9,161 nucleotides of DNA, taken from the NCBI GenBank assembly GCA_035291485.1, contig DATDSA010000011.1, positions 1-9,161 of the forward strand, written 5' to 3'. Of the stretch, positions 1 through 5,956 are shown piece after piece. The stretch's first letter is position 1, and the number at the start of each line of letters is the position of its first letter. The notes below the pieces were generated by a model. That model was not told where the DNA came from. It ran no database searches and saw nothing but the letters and a program-made list of their open reading frames with translations. This DNA is from 9FT-COMBO-53-11 sp035291485. GTDB lineage: Bacteria > Patescibacteriota > WWE3 > 9FT-COMBO-53-11. Both the position numbers and the translations under genes were made by a program.

Positions 1-1344
1 GAAGCAGTAAGGCAGGTTTTTAATCAGTTGGAAGGTCTGAATGCGATTGTTGTGTATTTACCGCAACTAAGAGCCATTGTAGGATTTAGGAATGGGTCGC
101 CGATGATCGTCGGGGTGGGGGAGGGGGAGAGCTTTCTGGCCTCCGATATCCCCGCCTTCCTTCCCTACACCAAACGGATTGTTTTTCTGAACGACGGCGA
201 GGGTGCGGTCCTGGCGGACGGGGGAGTGCGGGTGATCACCTCCGCTACCGGAAAAGAGGTTCCTTTGAAGATCGAGAAAATCGATTGGGCGGCCGAGGAC
301 GCCGAACTAGGCGAGTATCCTCACTATCTGACCAAAGAGATCCACGAACAGCCCCAGGTGCTCTCCCGGCTGGCGGAGTATCCCGAAAAAGAGCTGAAAG
401 AAGTCATCCGGCTGATCAAGGCCTCTTTTGGGACCTACTTCACCGCCTGCGGAACGGCGGCCCACTCCGGGATCGCGGCGACCTATCTCTTCGCTGATCT
501 GGCAAAAAGGCACGTCAACTTTGCCGTCGGGAGTGAATTCTACTTCTTGGAGAGCTTTCTCACCCCGAAATCTCTGCTGATCTGCGCCTCCCAATCCGGA
601 GAAACGATGGACACGATGGAGGCGGCGCGGGCGGCCAAACGGCACCGTTCCAAGATCGTGGCCCTGACAAATGTCCGGGGTTCTTCGCTCACGCGCTTGG
701 CTGACAGGACCCTGCTCTTGAACTGCGGTCCTGAAAAGGCTGTCCTGGCAACCAAGTCCTACACCGCGAAACTGGCGCTTTTTCTAATGCTGGCGGCGGG
801 GCTGGGCGGCAAGCTGGATGAAGGAAAGAGGATGGTGGCGAAAGCGGCCCGGGGAGTTAAGGAGATTTTAGACGGGGAGAATGGGGCGAAAATCCGCGCG
901 TTGGCAAAACAATTGAAGGATGTGGACCATCTCTACGCCATCGGCCGGGGAGTCAACTACCCGACGGCCCTGGAAGCGGCGCTGAAGATCAAAGAGGTCA
1001 GCTACATCCACGCCGAGGGATTCGCCGGCGGGGAGCTTAAGCACGGGGTGATCGCGTTGGTGGAGGAGGGGACGCCTTGCCTGGTGTTCGTCGCCAACGA
1101 CCGGACGCGGGAGTCGGTGCTCTCCAATGCCAAGGAGATCAAGAGCCGGGGGGCGTTCATCATCGGCGTGGCGCCGGAGGACAACGAGGTCTTTGATATC
1201 TGGATCAGGGTGCCGGATGTCGGACCGGCTTCCCCGATCGTGAACGTCGTTCCCGCCCAGCTCCTCGCCTATTATCTCGCCGTCGAGCGCGGTCTAGACC
1301 CCGATAAGCCCCGCAATTTAGCCAAATCTGTCACCGTGAAATAA
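1..1344 (+). CDS. glmS: Glutamine--fructose-6-phosphate aminotransferase (isomerizing), 5' partial
   Basis: GlmS makes glucosamine-6-phosphate from fructose-6-phosphate and glutamine, the first step towards UDP-GlcNAc for cell-wall and surface glycans; it is cytosolic. The reading frame is open from base 1, so the TTG at 28 is not a real start: the gene is cut by the window edge. About 447 residues remain against roughly 600 in the family, so most of the N-terminal glutaminase domain, including its catalytic Cys, lies outside. Visible parts are the end of the glutaminase domain (GSPMIVGVGEGESFLASD, then LPYTKR), the linker with KEIHEQP, SIS domain 1 (ACGTA, SQSGET near residue 198, ATKSYT near 250) and SIS domain 2 (GRG near 315, IHAEGFAGGELKHG near 336). 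The C-terminus NLAKSVTVK matches the conserved GlmS tail with its catalytic lysine. The family usually has VASTK where this protein has VLATK. It converges on the minus-strand gene at 1431 and has its own terminator. Confidence 0.96.
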   Translation, partial: EAVRQVFNQLEGLNAIVVYLPQLRAIVGFRNGSPMIVGVGEGESFLASDIPAFLPYTKRIVFLNDGEGAVLADGGVRVITSATGKEVPLKIEKIDWAAEDAELGEYPHYLTKEIHEQPQVLSRLAEYPEKELKEVIRLIKASFGTYFTACGTAAHSGIAATYLFADLAKRHVNFAVGSEFYFLESFLTPKSLLICASQSGETMDTMEAARAAKRHRSKIVALTNVRGSSLTRLADRTLLLNCGPEKAVLATKSYTAKLALFLMLAAGLGGKLDEGKRMVAKAARGVKEILDGENGAKIRALAKQLKDVDHLYAIGRGVNYPTALEAALKIKEVSYIHAEGFAGGELKHGVIALVEEGTPCLVFVANDRTRESVLSNAKEIKSRGAFIIGVAPEDNEVFDIWIRVPDVGPASPIVNVVPAQLLAYYLAVERGLDPDKPRNLAKSVTVK

Positions 1345-1351
1345 AAAGGAC

Positions 1352-1375
1352 GCGAACTTTGTTCGCTAGTTTTTT
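1352..1375 (+). terminator. Rho-independent terminator of glmS
   Basis: A 6-bp perfect stem (GCGAAC 1352-1357, GTTCGC 1361-1366) with a 3-base loop is followed by TAG and six Ts (1370-1375). It begins 8 bases after the glmS stop codon. The stem is short, so this is a moderate terminator. It also overlaps an intergenic repeat that has a relative at 5892-5914. Confidence 0.5.
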
Positions 1376-1388
1376 CGCTTTGCAAAAA
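1366..1388 (+). repeat. Intergenic repeat, left copy (CTAG-T-run-GCAAAAA)
   Basis: CTAG, a T run, five variable bases and TGCAAAAA occur here with exactly the spacing seen at 5892-5914. By eye 18 of 23 positions match, in the same orientation. The two copies bracket the four minus-strand genes. T run and A run can pair into a hairpin. It may be a dispersed intergenic element of this genome or the scar of an insertion; one window cannot distinguish these. Confidence 0.45.
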
Positions 1389-1422
1389 AAGAAAGGCCCT
1401 CTGCTTGGGTAAGCAAAGGGCC
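1384..1422 (-). terminator. Rho-independent terminator of the tandem phosphoesterase gene
   Basis: On the minus strand a hairpin at 1422-1395 has GGCCCT pairing with AGGGCC (6 bp), one mismatch, a further 5-bp stem (TGCTT with AAGCA) and a 4-base loop. It is followed by TTTCTTTTTTT (1394-1384). It starts 9 bases after the stop codon at 1431. This is a strong canonical terminator and marks the end of the minus-strand block. Confidence 0.85.
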
Positions 1423-1430
1423 GATACGAA

Positions 1431-3434
1431 CTAGCTCCCGTTCCCGAGACTCTCCAGGAACTTCGGGATCAGCTCGTCGTTCCGGTGGGTCTCTTCCTTG
1501 ACCCCGTCGTTGAAGAAGGCGGACTCGGTCATCAGGATCCTTCCCTCGCAGGAGAGGATCCGGAGGTAACCGACACCGACGTCCAGGGTCTTGAGCTTGC
1601 CGTGTTCGAACTCGGTCTTCCAGACGATCGAGCCCACCTGCTGGGAAACGCGTTGGCCGAAGTCTGAATCCCACTGGTCCACGCTGATGGCCACGTGGAA
1701 GTTCGCCAGAACCACCACCGGCGTCACGGCCATGTCCAGCGTGTGCTGGGCGCGCAACGAAGAGGTCATCGCGCGGGCCATGAAGGGGTGCAGAAGCGTG
1801 ATTCCCAGGCCCGAAGGAAGCGTGTGAACTTCCCCGTAGCGGACCTTGGCCTCGACCATTCCGAGGAGATCGGGAACTTGCCATCCCCGTTCCTTGAGGA
1901 TCTGGGTGATCCCCTGGGTGAGGTTGGCGACCAGGCTCGGGCCGAAGAAGCTCAGGGGGACAACGCCGCGCTTGAGGACCCAGGCGTCGTGGTTCCCTTC
2001 CCGGTAGAGGAAGGTGATCAGGGAGTTCTCCACCAGGCTCTTCTGCTTGCGGGCGGAGGGCTTCTTCTTGAAGGTCTCGGTGGCCTTGGTGAGGCGAAAC
2101 TTGAAGACCTTCAGCATCACCCGGCCGATCAACTTGGCCGCCAGGTTCTCCTGGTCGGTGTAGTTCCATCCCCGCATGCTCTCGCCGCGCTTGTCCAGGT
2201 CGTGCTCCAGCCCCTCGATCAGGTCGCCGCCGCCGACCAGAACGTTGGCACCGCGCTGGAGGATGAACTGCGGGACGTTCTTCAAGAAGAAATCGTACTC
2301 GCTGTAGATCGATCCGGCGTGCAAGCAGCCGAAGTTCAGCAGGACGTCCTCTCGGCAGACCTTCGCGGAAACAAGCGGGTACTTCAGCTTGTTCTGGACC
2401 CAGGCGCTGTCGAAGTCGTAGAAATCCGAGTCCGGGTCCAATCGGATCATCGGCCGGTACTCGCTCTCGTTGAGGGTGCGGATCGCGTTCGCGATCTCGC
2501 GACGGGAGACGCGCAGAACGTCCTCGAACATCCCGATCGTCATCGCGCCTCGGTTCTTCAGTTCGGCGACAATGTTCTTCTGGAGGGGAGTGCCCTCCGG
2601 GTCCGGGACCCAGCGCCGCTCCTGCGCGGTGTAGTCCTTGAAGTTGTAGGTCCGTACCAGGAATCCGGTGGGTTGAAACTCCAACACCCGCATTCCGACT
2701 TGGTTCTCGGCGGTGTGGACCTGCTTCAACCGATGCAGGGCCGGCACCGAAACGTAGGAGCGCTTTCGCTCTCCCCGGGGCCGCAGCAGGCTGGAAGCCG
2801 TGCAGCCGATGAGCCAGAGGTCGGGGAGGGGTTGCGAGGTCTGCTTCTCCTCGTCCTCGATCAGGCGATCGACCGCGGTGGAGAAGTACTTGCTGCGCCA
2901 GCTGGCCTTTTCCGGTACCAGAACCCCGATGACCTTGTTCAGGTTCTTCAGGGAGATCCGGGCGGAGCCTTCTCCCATGTAGCGAGTGTCTCTTCGGCCG
3001 TAGCCGCGGAGACGCTGGGCGATTTCCTGACCGATCCAGCCGTCGTAGTTCGGTGCCGGAGAGGTCACGATGTAGAGGCGGACGAAGTGGCCGCTGCGGT
3101 TGCGCAGCTTGGGAAGCACCCGCGCTACCTGCTTGGCGATGTCGTCCAGCAGCCATTCCCGGGCGGCATCCAGGTCCTCGATCTTCCTCTTTTTCTTGTC
3201 TTCGGTGGGAAGATAAAACCTTCGCTTCCGGGCGATCTGCCGCAGGGCGAACGTGGTGAACTCCTTGCGCAGATGGGGAAACGAAACCAAGCCGCCGGCC
3301 AAAACGATGAAGCGCAAACCTTCCTTCTTGGAAACCTGGCTGGCGAGCTCGATCAGGCCGTTCCGGAAACCGGGACTTCCATAGTCCAGTCGGGAAATGG
3401 CGCCGATCGTCTCACTCGGTTGCGAGCTTAACAT
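1431..3434 (-). CDS. Tandem calcineurin-like phosphoesterase with degenerate N-terminal domain and central winged helix
   Basis: A 667-residue protein with no signal peptide or membrane segment, so probably cytosolic. The C-terminal half (about 365-640) carries metallophosphoesterase motifs in order: GCLHAG (370-374, normally DxH), GGGDLIEG (401-408), GNHD (480-483), LLHP (547-550) and NFH (578-580, normally GHxH). The N-terminal half (about 12-268) seems to repeat the fold in decayed form: RLDYGS (15-20), LAGGLVS (45-51, catalytic Asp missing), NYDGW (129-133) and a closing strand VGMRVLEF resembling VGYLRILS (621-628). Residues about 281-340 look like a winged helix, suggesting nucleic-acid binding. 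The start at 3434 is chosen for its AAGGAGG site. The gene is probably its own unit, with a leader and promoter at 3435-3572. The substrate is unknown; nuclease, nucleotidase and a non-catalytic role are all possible. The phosphoesterase call is good, the duplication is inference. Confidence 0.75.
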   Translation of the reverse strand: MLSSQPSETIGAISRLDYGSPGFRNGLIELASQVSKKEGLRFIVLAGGLVSFPHLRKEFTTFALRQIARKRRFYLPTEDKKKRKIEDLDAAREWLLDDIAKQVARVLPKLRNRSGHFVRLYIVTSPAPNYDGWIGQEIAQRLRGYGRRDTRYMGEGSARISLKNLNKVIGVLVPEKASWRSKYFSTAVDRLIEDEEKQTSQPLPDLWLIGCTASSLLRPRGERKRSYVSVPALHRLKQVHTAENQVGMRVLEFQPTGFLVRTYNFKDYTAQERRWVPDPEGTPLQKNIVAELKNRGAMTIGMFEDVLRVSRREIANAIRTLNESEYRPMIRLDPDSDFYDFDSAWVQNKLKYPLVSAKVCREDVLLNFGCLHAGSIYSEYDFFLKNVPQFILQRGANVLVGGGDLIEGLEHDLDKRGESMRGWNYTDQENLAAKLIGRVMLKVFKFRLTKATETFKKKPSARKQKSLVENSLITFLYREGNHDAWVLKRGVVPLSFFGPSLVANLTQGITQILKERGWQVPDLLGMVEAKVRYGEVHTLPSGLGITLLHPFMARAMTSSLRAQHTLDMAVTPVVVLANFHVAISVDQWDSDFGQRVSQQVGSIVWKTEFEHGKLKTLDVGVGYLRILSCEGRILMTESAFFNDGVKEETHRNDELIPKFLESLGNGS

Positions 3435-3440
3435 CTCTTT

Positions 3441-3447
3441 CCTCCTT
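3441..3447 (-). promoter_or_regulatory. Ribosome binding site of the tandem phosphoesterase gene
   Basis: AAGGAGG on the minus strand ends 6 bases before the ATG at 3434-3432. It is a near-perfect Shine-Dalgarno match and fixes this start. Confidence 0.85.
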
Positions 3448-3454
3448 GTGGGGT

Positions 3455-3490
3455 GGACGGCCGCTTTGGCGACCTAGCAACCTCACTCTG
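3455..3490 (-). repeat. Leader repeat, diverged copy
   Basis: This stretch (read on plus: GGACGG, CGCTT, GCGA, CCTAGCAA, CTC) aligns with 5827-5863 upstream of the other minus-strand unit, with a few mismatches and one or two single-base gaps. It lies 21 bases upstream of the phosphoesterase start, within the likely 5' leader. The shared leader sequence suggests common regulation or a dispersed repeat. Confidence 0.5.
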
Positions 3491-3563
3491 TTCGGTTGTG
3501 GCGTGCTGTCCTCGCCGGCGATTGGTTGCGATTTCGCCGAGCGGTGGCGTTCTTTCTTACCGA

Positions 3564-3572
3564 ATTTTATCA
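3564..3572 (-). promoter_or_regulatory. Candidate extended -10 promoter for the phosphoesterase gene
   Basis: The minus strand reads TGATAAAAT from 3572 to 3564: an extended -10 (TGn) with TAAAAT, a 5/6 match to TATAAT. No clear -35 is visible because the preceding terminator T run occupies that place. Transcription would start near 3557, leaving a leader of about 120 bases that contains the repeat at 3455-3490. Confidence 0.4.
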
Positions 3573-3577
3573 CCAAA

Positions 3578-3610
3578 TAAAAAAAAGGGAACCCTATTGC
3601 TAGGATTCCC
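3578..3610 (-). terminator. Strong rho-independent terminator overlapping the HNH-like stop codon
   Basis: On the minus strand GGGAATCCTA pairs with TAGGGTTCCC (10 pairs including one G-T wobble) around a GCAA tetraloop, followed by eight Ts, A and TT (3586-3578 and onward). The TAG stop codon of the upstream gene (3602-3600) lies inside the hairpin. It closes the three-gene unit before the phosphoesterase gene. Confidence 0.88.
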
Positions 3611-3998
3611 TGCTTCTCTTCTTTCTCAGCCTCTCCAAGCGACGGATCAGCTTCTTGGATGGCACCCAGTTCCTCGGAAAGACCTGCCTCTCCAAGGCGA
3701 GGATGACCTTGTCGGGCGTCACCTCCGGGGGTTTCTGGTCCACTCCTTCCTTGGTCAGTTTCGGATAGGGGTGGAACGCCCCCGGCCGCATCAGGTTTCG
3801 GACCAGAACGGTCAGGATCTCCATCGGGGTCAGGTTGTCGAAGAGCCGGTGCCAGCACCAGTGCAGGTCCGAGGGGATTCCTTCGACGATGTTGCGGTAG
3901 TGGTCGTCTCCGCCCCGCGAGCGGGGGATGAGGTGATGTCTCTGGGGGAACGGGTCCCCGCGTTTATCGGTCGGCCAGGGCGGGTTGTACCTAGGCAT
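3600..3998 (-). CDS. Small HNH-like protein
   Basis: A basic 132-residue protein. Residues 21-53 resemble an HNH / beta-beta-alpha-metal core: HHLIPRSRGG (21-30), Asn36, then LHWCWHRLF (45-53) with His46 and His50. The usual zinc-knuckle cysteine pairs of HNH nucleases are absent; only Cys48 is present. Known HNH nucleases use the first His of this motif as general base and the Asn and last His for metal, so the core could be active, but this is inference. The tail (about 112-131) is Lys/Arg-rich and could bind nucleic acid. The start codon overlaps the 3' end of the AAA+ gene by 8 bases (ATGCCTAG), so translation is probably coupled; its own ribosome site (AGGG, AAGG upstream) is weak. A different frame open across 3412-3858 is judged a shadow. 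Alternative: a structural or binding protein that kept the fold without cleavage. Confidence 0.72.
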   Translation of the reverse strand: MPRYNPPWPTDKRGDPFPQRHHLIPRSRGGDDHYRNIVEGIPSDLHWCWHRLFDNLTPMEILTVLVRNLMRPGAFHPYPKLTKEGVDQKPPEVTPDKVILALERQVFPRNWVPSKKLIRRLERLRKKRSRES

Positions 3999-5433
3999 CC
4001 CGGCCTTTTCCCTGCGTCAGATTTTGGGTCCGAACCTCCACCCCCTCCCTCCGGATCCTCTTCCGGAAGATAATGATCTGCTCCTTCTCCTCACCGGTGT
4101 CCTCGTCCGGCCTCACCCTCGTGTCCACCAAGAGAACGTCTCCGGACTTGACCTTCCGGTAGTTGATGAGGTCACAAACCTTGTCGATGATCCATCTCTC
4201 GGCGAGGGCCTGGAGCGGCCGCGCCCCGAACTGCCGGTCCGTTCCGGTTTCCTTGAGGATCAGCTGAAGGGCTTCGGGACTGTATTCGAGGCGGATCTTC
4301 ATCCCGCCCTGGTTGAGCTGCCGCTGGACATCCCTCAGAACCTGGCGGTTGAGGATCTCGATGTACTCTTCGTCCCGGAGGAATCGGAAAACGATGAGGC
4401 GACCGCGAAAGGCGATGCGGTTGAACAGCTCCGGCGGCAACCTCTTCTCCACCGCCTCCTTGACGATCTTGTAGATCGCGTTGTTGAGGGAGAGGAGCTC
4501 CGCGTCGGTGTACTTGGAGAGGGGTTTCTCTTCTCCCCGAAGGAAACCGATCTCTCCCGCCTTGAAGCGCTTCATGATCTCGTCTGTCCCGATGTTGGAG
4601 GTGATGATGTTGATCACGTTGCTGAAGCTCACCTCGGCTGTGGTTTCCCCGCCGCTGTTGGAATTGATAGTGAGCTTTCCCTCGTCGATGATCCTGAGGA
4701 GGAGAGGTCCCAGCTGGGTGGGCTCTCCCAGGTAATCGAAGAGCCCCTTCTCGAACTCGTCCCAGAGAACGACCTTGGTCCCACCCATGAGGTTGCGCGG
4801 GTGCAGGACGGGGCGGTCGCTGTAGCCGACATAGCCCACGGAGGAGCCGATCAGCTGGGTCAGGTTGTGCTCCAGCGTCCCGCCGTACTGGGTGCAGTCG
4901 ATGGTGATGAGATTGTCCTGCTCGTGGGGGATCAGCTCCCCGGTCGGACCATCGGGGGTTTTCTTCTTCTTCTGGCCGTTCCGCCCGATGCAGATCGGGC
5001 AGATGACCATCGGCCTCCGCCGCTTGTCCCCGCGGAGCCACTGTTGGAGACCCTCGGCGATGACGGGGCTGAGGGTCTTTTCGGTCAGTCGGGTGCGAAC
5101 TTCATCCTCGTGGATCTCCCACCCGCAGGTGGGGAGATTGCACTTGAGGAAAACGCTCTTGGGCCAGCAGCCGGCCAGGACCTTGGCGAACTCCGTCTTC
5201 CCCGAACCGGTCGGGCCGGCGATAAAGATGTTGGCGATGGGGAGATTGGTGTTTCCGATTTTGGCGTTTCGCCGGGACACTCTTCGGAGGACTTCCTTGA
5301 CGGCCCACTCCTGCCCGATGAAGCGGCGGCGGATCTTCTCCTCGAGCGTTTCGACGAACTCGAACCGCTCCTTCGGGCCGATCGTCATTTCGTGGAGTTC
5401 AAAATCCTCACCCTTAGTTTGGTTCGTCGCCAT
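3991..5433 (-). CDS. ClpB-D2-like AAA+ ATPase with cysteine-rich insert
   Basis: A 480-residue single-ring AAA+ protein related to the C-terminal ATPase module of ClpA/ClpB unfoldases. Visible in order: a FIGQEWAV-type N-terminal helix (38-45), Walker A GPTGSGKT (73-80), pore loop GYVGY (200-204), Walker B VVLWDE (221-226), sensor 1 ITSN (277-280), arginine finger PELFNR (334-339), sensor 2 GAR (403-405), then a small C-terminal domain. Between Walker A and the pore loop lies an enlarged segment with Cys98, Cys103, Cys145 and Cys148 (CPIC), plus Cys180, that may bind zinc. It lacks the ClpB N-domain, first ATPase ring and middle domain. No signal or membrane segment is seen, so it is cytosolic. 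The frame extends upstream to 5517, but ATG 5433 is chosen for the GAGGAGG site in front. It overlaps the upstream gene by 20 bases and the downstream gene by 8. The pore loop suggests protein threading; the substrate is unknown. Confidence 0.88.
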   Translation of the reverse strand: MATNQTKGEDFELHEMTIGPKERFEFVETLEEKIRRRFIGQEWAVKEVLRRVSRRNAKIGNTNLPIANIFIAGPTGSGKTEFAKVLAGCWPKSVFLKCNLPTCGWEIHEDEVRTRLTEKTLSPVIAEGLQQWLRGDKRRRPMVICPICIGRNGQKKKKTPDGPTGELIPHEQDNLITIDCTQYGGTLEHNLTQLIGSSVGYVGYSDRPVLHPRNLMGGTKVVLWDEFEKGLFDYLGEPTQLGPLLLRIIDEGKLTINSNSGGETTAEVSFSNVINIITSNIGTDEIMKRFKAGEIGFLRGEEKPLSKYTDAELLSLNNAIYKIVKEAVEKRLPPELFNRIAFRGRLIVFRFLRDEEYIEILNRQVLRDVQRQLNQGGMKIRLEYSPEALQLILKETGTDRQFGARPLQALAERWIIDKVCDLINYRKVKSGDVLLVDTRVRPDEDTGEEKEQIIIFRKRIRREGVEVRTQNLTQGKGRDA

Positions 5434-5776
5434 TTTCGTCCTCCTCATCGTTGGTGAGAGTGGTGAGAGGATCCGGTTTCGATAGGTCTTTTCCTTTGGT
5501 CGGCGGTCTGACCCCAAAATCCTCGGGGGGAGACTCCGGTTCCGGCTCTCCCTCCCTCTTCTCCGGGTCCTGGTCTTCCCAAGATTCCCAGATGACGAGG
5601 TAGCGTCTCCCGCTCCTGATAGAGGTGGAGATCGACCAGCCCACTCTCGCGCCCGGGTAGTCGAGAAAGAGGAAGTGGAAAAAGGAATACAGATACTCCG
5701 CCAGGTGTTCGAGGGCCTCCGGCTCCTGGTGAACCCAGTTGCCGCTGATGAGAATGCTCATGACTTCCCGTTCCAT
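5414..5776 (-). CDS. Small protein with acidic, proline-rich tail, unknown function
   Basis: A 120-residue protein that I do not recognise. Residues 1-68 look folded: helix-like EHLAEYLYSFFHFLFLDYPG (23-42), then a strand-rich part with GWSIS (46-50) and YLVIWESWED (59-68). Residues about 69-120 are rich in Glu, Asp, Pro and Lys and are probably disordered, ending in an acidic stretch. The start at 5776 has an excellent AAGGAGG site 7 bases upstream; ATG 5761 is a possible second start with no better site. It is the first gene of the unit containing the AAA+ and HNH-like genes and overlaps the AAA+ gene by 20 bases, so the two are probably made together. A role as partner, adaptor or inhibitor of one of them is possible. 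The acidic tail would suit a binding partner of the basic HNH-like protein, but that is speculation. Confidence 0.72.
   Translation of the reverse strand: MEREVMSILISGNWVHQEPEALEHLAEYLYSFFHFLFLDYPGARVGWSISTSIRSGRRYLVIWESWEDQDPEKREGEPEPESPPEDFGVRPPTKGKDLSKPDPLTTLTNDEEDENGDEPN
5440..5446 (-). promoter_or_regulatory. Ribosome binding site of the AAA+ gene, inside the upstream gene
   Basis: GAGGAGG on the minus strand lies 6 bases before ATG 5433, within the last codons of the acidic-protein gene. It decides the start against the longer frame beginning at 5517. Confidence 0.8.
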
Positions 5777-5783
5777 CTCTTCT

Positions 5784-5790
5784 CCTCCTT
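5784..5790 (-). promoter_or_regulatory. Ribosome binding site of the acidic-tail protein gene
   Basis: AAGGAGG on the minus strand, 7 bases before ATG 5776-5774, supports translation of this otherwise unrecognised gene and its start. Confidence 0.82.
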
Positions 5791-5828
5791 AACCGCTGGT
5801 TTTTTTGGTGCCCTTACTTGGAAAAAGG

Positions 5829-5851
5829 ACGGCTCGCTTCGCGAACCTAGC
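5829..5851 (-). repeat. Leader direct repeat, copy 1
   Basis: Bases 5833-5851 (CTCGCTTCGCGAACCTAGC on plus) are identical to 5878-5896, 45 bases away. Including ACG and one mismatch the unit is 23 bases. The core TTCGCGAA is a perfect palindrome. Both copies lie in the probable 5' leader of the three-gene minus-strand unit. Confidence 0.85.
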
Positions 5852-5873
5852 AATCTCGCTAGCGCTCGATTGA

Positions 5874-5896
5874 ACGACTCGCTTCGCGAACCTAGC
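5874..5896 (-). repeat. Leader direct repeat, copy 2
   Basis: Second copy of the 19-base identical unit (5878-5896) with the same TTCGCGAA core. It runs directly into the hairpin at 5896-5915. Between the copies (5851-5872), CAATC pairs with GATTG around a segment containing the palindrome CGCTAGCG, so the whole leader is rich in self-pairing sequence. Confidence 0.85.
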
Positions 5897-5914
5897 TTTT
5901 TGCCGATGCAAAAA
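5892..5914 (+). repeat. Intergenic repeat, right copy (CTAG-T-run-GCAAAAA)
   Basis: Same pattern, spacing and orientation as 1366-1388. Here it forms a perfect 8-bp hairpin: CTTTTTGC (5896-5903), loop CGAT, GCAAAAAG (5908-5915). It lies at the start of the minus-strand leader, abutting the -10 box. Confidence 0.5.
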
Positions 5915-5942
5915 GGATAGCACGCTCGGAAAGAGGGGTAAA
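5914..5942 (-). promoter_or_regulatory. Candidate sigma70-type promoter of the three-gene minus-strand unit
   Basis: On the minus strand TTTACC (5942-5937, 4/6 to TTGACA) is separated by 17 bases from TATCCT (5919-5914, 4/6 to TATAAT). An extended TGC precedes the -10. Transcription would start near 5907, giving a leader of about 130 bases with both direct repeats. The spacing is ideal, the boxes are moderate. Confidence 0.45.
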
Positions 5943-5956
5943 TACTCCGGGAGACA

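Noticed and set aside
1366..3156. 596-codon minus-strand frame overlapping the phosphoesterase gene
   Set aside because: Pro/Arg/Gly-rich translation with no domain, running through the terminator at 1384-1422; an out-of-frame shadow.
1695..3431. 578-codon open frame on the plus strand, antisense to the phosphoesterase gene
   Set aside because: Its composition (Leu, Gly, Val, Asp, Gln with no motifs) is typical of the antisense of a high-GC gene, there is no ribosome site, and the minus-strand gene has recognisable motifs and terminator.
3412..3858. 148-codon minus-strand frame between the HNH-like and phosphoesterase genes
   Set aside because: It passes through the strong terminator at 3578-3610, lacks a ribosome site, and overlaps the better supported HNH-like gene in another frame.
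3985..5457. 490-codon plus-strand frame antisense to the AAA+ gene
   Set aside because: Leu/Asp/Val/Pro-rich with no motif or ribosome site; the opposite strand carries all AAA+ motifs.
5434..5517. N-terminal extension of the AAA+ protein to ATG 5517
   Set aside because: It would overlap the acidic-tail gene by about 100 bases and has no ribosome site, whereas ATG 5433 has GAGGAGG at ideal distance.
5829..5915. Possible CRISPR array from the direct repeats
   Set aside because: Only two copies of a 19-base unit with one spacer-like interval, no further units and no cas genes; a leader or dispersed repeat fits better.
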